Source: Gryganskiella cystojenkinii (lineage: Eukaryota; Mortierellomycota; Mortierellomycetes; Mortierellales; Mortierellaceae). Taken from it: a stretch of 11,891 nt of DNA. This document shows, in pieces, positions 8,460 through 11,891 of the stretch (within the stretch, counting starts at the first letter, position 1; every line of letters starts with the position of its first letter). The translations under genes and the position numbers were made by a program. Below the pieces are notes generated by a model, which was not told the DNA's origin, searched no databases, and saw nothing but the letters and a program-made list of their open reading frames with translations. The stretch is taken from NCBI GenBank assembly GCA_015852425.1, contig JAAAIG010001001.1, positions 1,047-12,937 of the forward strand, written 5' to 3'.

Positions 8460-8533
8460 GAGCCAAGGCTGAGATCAGACAGCGTTTTGGACTTGGGCTC
8501 TGGTTGGGAAGCATGAAATATGACAGGGACTGA

Positions 8534-8879
8534 CACCATTCATATCACAACTTGGTCGAAAACATACACCCTCCCTCTTTTCCTTTTGCGTTCTCCTCTG
8601 GTGACATTAACAATGGACTTTCACCAGCCAACTATGATGACCTCAATAGCACCACTCCACTCCTTCCGCCGAGAGGGCTTTCATTCACACTACAAGAAAA
8701 GGAAGTTTTTTGAATAGGGGCAAAGCGACGAGCATAAAAGTAATTTTCTTTAATAGTATGGATGATATACTAGTGGAGTTTTGTCCAATTCTTAAACGTA
8801 TTCTACTCTATGTGCTTGAATACTGCTATGTGCTCACTATGGCAGGGACAATGCGCCGGTTCTACGTGGGAAGCTGCTA
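8534..8879. other. Convergent intergenic interval
   Basis: It lies between the end of the plus-strand relic and the stop codon of the minus-strand secreted-protein gene. No gene is seen: the open frame 8520-8717 (plus) lacks domain features. A minus-strand ATTAAA at 8749-8754, about 125 nt past the stop at 8880, is a candidate polyadenylation signal for the secreted-protein gene. Confidence 0.4.
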
Positions 8880-9425
8880 CTAATTCTTAAAGGCGTCGAA
8901 GATAGCTGATCCGTAAGGAGTGTCACAGTTTGAAATCGAACACAGAAAGAGTTTGCCTTGGACGATGGGGACTTGAAGCGGCATCAATTTGCCGTTGGTT
9001 GAGCCAAAGAAAGGCTTACCCTTGTTTAGAACTTCGTCCACACAGAACTGGGAAACTGTGAGCTGGTATACTCTCTTTTCCTTGATCTTTTCCTTTTCAT
9101 AGTGCACAATCTTGTCAAAGGATGTGAAGGTTGCAATCTTGCCCATTACGCAACTCTTGATTGCTGCCATAACCGGTATAGCTTCAATCTTTGCGCGAAC
9201 GTCGCCATTTTTGGGGGCCATCACTTCCTGTAGAGCGTCATTGTAACAGTTGGATCTACACTGATAATAAGCCTTGGTGGGCTCGAGAAGTTTGGCCGCG
9301 AAATCTTCACCATAATTTTGGATATCTTCGAGTGACAGGGGAGGCTCAGCTTCGACGTGACCAAGCCCCAACAGGACGATGGCTGCTGCACCAAGGAAGG
9401 TGATCTTGAAAGAGAGGGAGACCAT
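8880..9425 (-). CDS. Small secreted cysteine-rich protein, 181 aa
   Basis: The product begins MVSLSFKITFLG, then a hydrophobic Ala/Leu/Val core, and ends the leader at GHVEA, giving a classical signal peptide with likely cleavage after Ala26 (VEA before EPP). The mature part of about 155 residues has six cysteines (56, 60, 92, 128, 162, 167; pairs spaced C-x3-C and C-x4-C), an even number that fits three disulfides. A Lys-rich helical-looking stretch lies at 105-118. No transmembrane segment or GPI signal follows. The frame remains open upstream to 9614, but the ATG at 9423-9425 is preferred because the signal peptide starts there and a TATA box lies 106 nt upstream, inside the longer frame. 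The gene has no introns and ends in TAG. I do not recognise the family. It is likely extracellular or cell-wall associated; an effector-like role is possible but unproven. Confidence 0.82.
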   Translation of the reverse strand: MVSLSFKITFLGAAAIVLLGLGHVEAEPPLSLEDIQNYGEDFAAKLLEPTKAYYQCRSNCYNDALQEVMAPKNGDVRAKIEAIPVMAAIKSCVMGKIATFTSFDKIVHYEKEKIKEKRVYQLTVSQFCVDEVLNKGKPFFGSTNGKLMPLQVPIVQGKLFLCSISNCDTPYGSAIFDAFKN

Positions 9426-9530
9426 AGTGGAGTGAATGGGGAAGTGATTTGGATGGTTGGCTGGCGATTGTAAGGCTATAGTTGGGAGATTACGTGTTTG
9501 TTGATCAGATGGAATGAGTCGGACAGATGG

Positions 9531-9539
9531 CTTTTTATA
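9531..9539 (-). promoter_or_regulatory. TATA box (TATAAAAAG) of the secreted-protein gene
   Basis: On the minus strand TATAAAAAG sits 106 nt upstream of the ATG at 9425, a normal fungal distance. Together with the signal peptide it fixes the start of the gene and argues against the longer open frame reaching 9614. A strong TATA suggests a regulated or highly expressed gene. Confidence 0.6.
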
Positions 9540-10470
9540 CAGAACCTGCAATGCGCTTGGCTTGGGGCTAAGGAGCACAATAATCACAACTCGTAAAAAG
9601 ATACAGTAACTCAAATACCCTTGTTAGCTGCATGCGCCTGCAACATCCTTTGCCCATTGCGACATTTTGAACAGCATGCACATGTTTCGCAGGGTTGCAT
9701 TTGCAAGGAGTTGGTGAAGCGATGGCGCAGAAAAGAAGGCAAGTGGTCGTGCAAGATGACCGCCAAACTTTGCCCACTCCGACTGTATAGAGCCATAAGT
9801 TGTGAACCTTCTGTCATTCGGCAATGCACTTCTGCTACGGCACTATTGCCGCCCATGTCTTGACCAACCTCTTGACTCTCGCAGCATACCCCTCACAGTT
9901 CTCGCTCGCCAGCCCCCTCACTATCCTATTTGCATGGCAAGTACTGTACATATGTACCCACACATTCCGTTTTCACATTAGAGGGAGTAAATTTCCTCTC
10001 CTTTGCTGCCCTTGCATGAGCTCAATCTACTGTGAATGTGTCCAGAGGAGCTTGAGACCAGAAGCACGATCCTCAACGTATGGTTTGAGTTGGCGTCACA
10101 GTACGACAGCTTGGGCTTTCAGTTCATGCAGCCCTGCTCATTTATTATTTATCGTTTCTCCTAAATTTTTAGCACCAAAAACCTCGCAACAGACGCTGTG
10201 GCTTCGGCATGTTGACTAGTATAGACCCTTGAGAATGTGTGGTGCCATGCTGGTCCACCCTGCATCTGGACGACCTTTATTCCCATTTCCTTCCTCCTGT
10301 TGTCTTCAGGCAGGACGTTGCCGACCTCTGGTGCCACTGGTGTGTTCTAGATTCCTGTATGGTCTGTAGTTTTTTTTTCCATGCTTGGATATTTGCCCGG
10401 TAAAGAAATCCTCTGTCATTTTCTACAGCTTTCTTTCCATTCATAGACAGTTTGAGTACCGTGAAGGAGA
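9540..10470. other. Intergenic interval without recognisable genes
   Basis: Several overlapping open frames occur (for example 9824-10219 plus, 9611-9856 minus), but none has a conserved-looking block, splice context or signal peptide. The segment nearest 9540 is expected to hold upstream control sequence of the secreted-protein gene. From about 9830 to 10450 the plus strand is pyrimidine-leaning (repeated CTC, TTCC and TTTCC blocks), the reverse of the purine-rich DNA that follows. Confidence 0.45.
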
Positions 10471-10479
10471 CAGAGAAGA

Positions 10480-11110
10480 CATTGAAAAACGATGGCGAGC
10501 TGTGAAAGAGATGTTGTGAAGGAGTACAGTAGAAAGCTAAATTTTGGATGCAGAAAGGAGAGTTATCTGCATAGGGCGAAATTCAGTTCAGAAAGCATCA
10601 AGGACAAAAAAAGACAGTACCAAAGGATAATATCAACGGACACCATCTGGGGGAAGGGTAAAGCAGAGCAAGGGACGAGAAATGGCTAGAGGTCGGAAAG
10701 TGCATGGGATGCCAGAAGGCGGGATGCATGAAGGGGCATGGACGAGAAAGGGTAAGGAATTGAAAGGGCAGGAAACAGTAGAATTAGGAGGTAGCGAGGG
10801 CAGGGAAAAGATAGGGCAGCGAAGGCAGGGAACAGCGAGGGCAAGGAAAAAAAACGGATAACACCTGAGCCAAGGGGAGAAGAAACGTTGCATGAACGAA
10901 ATCAAGGGTGCATCCTGGTCATGTGATGCTAGAGGAGCAGCATGACGATTACGCCTAACTAGCTTAGGCATCTAGCCCTTCATTGCCAAGTTTCTTTTTG
11001 ACCCTTCGATAAACGGGTAGACGAAGACAAAGGTTAGGGAAAAAAGGACAGGCAAGACGGAAGAGCAGGGAGCAGAAGGGGCAGAGATCGGAAAAGGCAA
11101 GGAACAGAAA
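10480..11110 (+). repeat. Purine-rich low-complexity tract with degenerate GGGCARGGAA units
   Basis: The plus strand is dominated by A and G. Between about 10660 and 10850 it carries many imperfect copies of a unit like GGGCAGGGAA / GGGCAAGGAAMAG; similar units return at about 11040-11115 (GGACAGGCAAGACGG, GGGCAGAGATCGG, GGCAAGGAACAG). A short palindrome-like element, GCCTAA-CTAGC-TTAGGC, lies at 10953-10969 in the gap. The open frame on the other strand (10633-10971) is the pyrimidine-rich complement and not a gene. Origin unknown: decayed minisatellite, retroelement polypurine DNA or a purine-skewed intergenic region. Confidence 0.55.
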
Positions 11111-11142
11111 AGACAACACCATCAGAGGTGATTCCAAGAAGT

Positions 11143-11157
11143 GACACCAAATGTGTC
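11143..11157. repeat. Short inverted repeat GACAC-CAAAT-GTGTC
   Basis: Two perfect 5-bp arms separated by 5 nt stand at the change from purine-rich DNA to the AT-rich segment that precedes the retroelement. The right arm leads into TGTCGCGTCC, reminiscent of the start of some Ty3-type long terminal repeats, but no partner repeat or target duplication is visible. Confidence 0.3.
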
Positions 11158-11245
11158 GCGTCCACCTCTAGATCACAACGTAGTAAATTCCAGATTATCC
11201 CGTTTAGTGTATTTTTTATTATAATACTTTATTCTCATTCTTTAA

Positions 11246-11891
11246 CTTCTCCTTTATTCGTTTTATTCCTTTACTAGCGGTGGCCTCGTCGGCGCCATTC
11301 CCCAGAAGCAAAGAGATGTTCAACAGTTTGTTGGTCTTGCACAGTTTTACCACACGTACATCGCTAATTTTGCCACTATTGCCCTACCGCTCACTGCACT
11401 TTTAGGTGAAGGTGTCCCTTTCACTTGGGGCCCTGAACAGGAAGCGGCATTCCTTGCACTCAAAAGAGCAATCTCGAAAGCACCAGTCCTCCGCATATTT
11501 GACCCTGATCTCCTCACCACTGTCGAAACTGATGCCTCTGGCTTTGCCATTGGCGCTGTGCTTTTTCAAATTGACGAACATGGTGTATGCCGCCCTGTTG
11601 CCTTCACCTCTCGGAAACTCAGCCCTGCCGAGCGTAATTATCCAACACACGAACAAGAACTTTTGGCAGTAGTCCATGCCCTCAAGACCTGGCGTTACTA
11701 CCTTGATGGCTCTCACTTCATTGTCTACACTGATCATGCCACACTGCAACACTTTCCAACGCAACCAAAGCTCACCCGCCGTCAGGCCCGCTGGATGGAG
11801 CTGCTTCAAGAATACAACTTCACCTTCAAGTACAAAAAGGGAGCCGATAATGTCGTTGCCGATGCCTTATCTCGACGACCTGACTACCGCG
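11246..11891 (+). mobile_element. Ty3/Gypsy retrotransposon pol fragment: end of reverse transcriptase plus RNase H
   Basis: One uninterrupted plus-strand frame follows a TAA at 11243-11245 and runs off the window. Recognisable element sequence starts at about 11297 with PQKQRDVQQFVGLAQFYHTY, the connection after the reverse transcriptase palm; the catalytic YxDD region upstream is missing. FTWGPEQEAAFLALK leads into RNase H with its acidic residues in order: TDASGFAIGAVL (Asp), HEQELLAVVHALKTWRYYL (Glu), VYTDHATLQHF (Asp) and NVVADALSRRPD (Asp). The retained frame is intact and all four RNase H acids are present, so the copy is fairly young or a functional copy lies elsewhere. No ATG starts this segment, as expected for the middle of a polyprotein. 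Integrase would follow beyond the window. The AT-rich left flank (about 11200-11275) does not resemble element sequence, so the left side is truncated or rearranged. Confidence 0.9.

Larger units (their letters stand above)
5585..8533 (+). pseudogene. Decayed multi-exon gene, same family as the minus-strand relic, with an extra N-terminal module
   Basis: A chain of plus-strand exons can be followed from ATG 5585 to a TGA at 8531-8533: 5585-6030, 6123-6474, 6589-6659, 6728-7172, 7281-7384, 7502-7717, 7808-7891, 7947-8345 and 8460-8533. Introns 6475-6588, 6660-6727, 7892-7946 and 8346-8459 splice exactly in phase. Seven in-frame stops interrupt it (5903, 6758, 7335, 8024, 8144, 8201, 8213), plus frame breaks around 6123, 7280, 7555, 7622 and 7808. 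Blocks in order: NEILQENEKWKVTLSIDDFK and LTYRPNPYGSAP; CTHGGTT and SLVLKKKVGKIEFLLQHS; YTMYCTGRAPLDEWAIQL; an acidic Asp/Glu/Ser linker (about 6800-7110); KWTLASGTVVGDWLYE; FDPEDWLEICSNWPEM; RYLGSLRKAIAPMETEEEL; LRCAVFPDGGSTLRVLVAKQ; RYNRVARDTATGEKGRAKMG; DWAVIEAAK; ETTSKLPRQTYDILLHRTQE; KMRRVMVPVLVSGG; AKAEIRQRFGLGLWLGSMKY. It could instead be two adjacent relics, divided in the acidic linker. The product is not identified. Confidence 0.68.

Noticed and set aside
5585..8533. Stop-codon reassignment as the reason for in-frame stops
   Set aside because: All three stop codons occur inside the frame and frameshifts are present too, while neighbouring intact genes use TAA and TAG as normal stops.
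9426..9614. Extension of the secreted-protein gene to an earlier ATG
   Set aside because: It would bury the clear signal peptide 63 residues inside the protein, and the TATA box at 9531-9539 lies inside the extension.
9824..10219. 131-codon open frame on the plus strand with hydrophobic parts
   Set aside because: No signal-peptide geometry, no conserved block and no supporting context; the hydrophobicity follows from pyrimidine-rich sequence.
11030..11040. GGTTAGGGAAA as telomere-type sequence
   Set aside because: Only one TTAGGG unit is present with no tandem array.
11402..11809. 135-codon open frame on the minus strand
   Set aside because: Antisense shadow of the retroelement RNase H coding frame.
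1..11891. tRNA genes and CRISPR arrays
   Set aside because: No B-box (GGTTCRANYCC-like) with cloverleaf potential and no regularly spaced identical repeats were seen on either strand by eye.

Overview
This is a fungal nuclear window, most likely from an early-diverging lineage (Mucoromycota, and within it Mortierella-like). The reasons are short introns (about 45-117 nt) with GTRAGT-type donors, CTAAY-like branch sites and YAG acceptors; an F-box plus irregular leucine-rich-repeat protein; a small secreted cysteine-rich protein with a TATA promoter; and a chromosomal Ty3/Gypsy fragment. No database search was possible, so the taxonomic call rests on gene architecture and recall of families.

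Layout, left to right. A possible gene start runs off the left edge on the minus strand (1-167, weak). An intact intronless F-box/LRR gene occupies 789-2528 (minus), with a candidate AATAAA signal downstream of its stop. Two broken multi-exon genes follow, head to head. The left one (3077-4968, minus) has four recoverable introns but at least four frame breaks and an in-frame stop. The right one (5585-8533, plus) has several phase-compatible introns but seven in-frame stops and further frame breaks. Their C-terminal parts share a core: a basic G-K-rich stretch, then an acidic residue or its replacement, then D-W-x-V-x-E, with Trp (or a stop codon) five residues after the Glu. I read them as two decayed members of one expanded, possibly nuclease-like, fungal family; this identity is inferred.

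A compact gene for a 181-aa secreted protein with six cysteines lies at 8880-9425 (minus), with a clear signal peptide and a TATA box at 9531-9539. The stretch from about 9540 to 11240 has no gene I can support and includes long purine-rich, low-complexity DNA. The right end (11246-11891) holds the distal reverse transcriptase and the RNase H domain of a Ty3/Gypsy polyprotein. It is abruptly truncated on its left side and runs off the window.

The genes do not form a pathway. The region reads as an accessory, gene-decaying, repeat-flanked part of a fungal chromosome, with two apparently intact genes (F-box and secreted protein) among relics.
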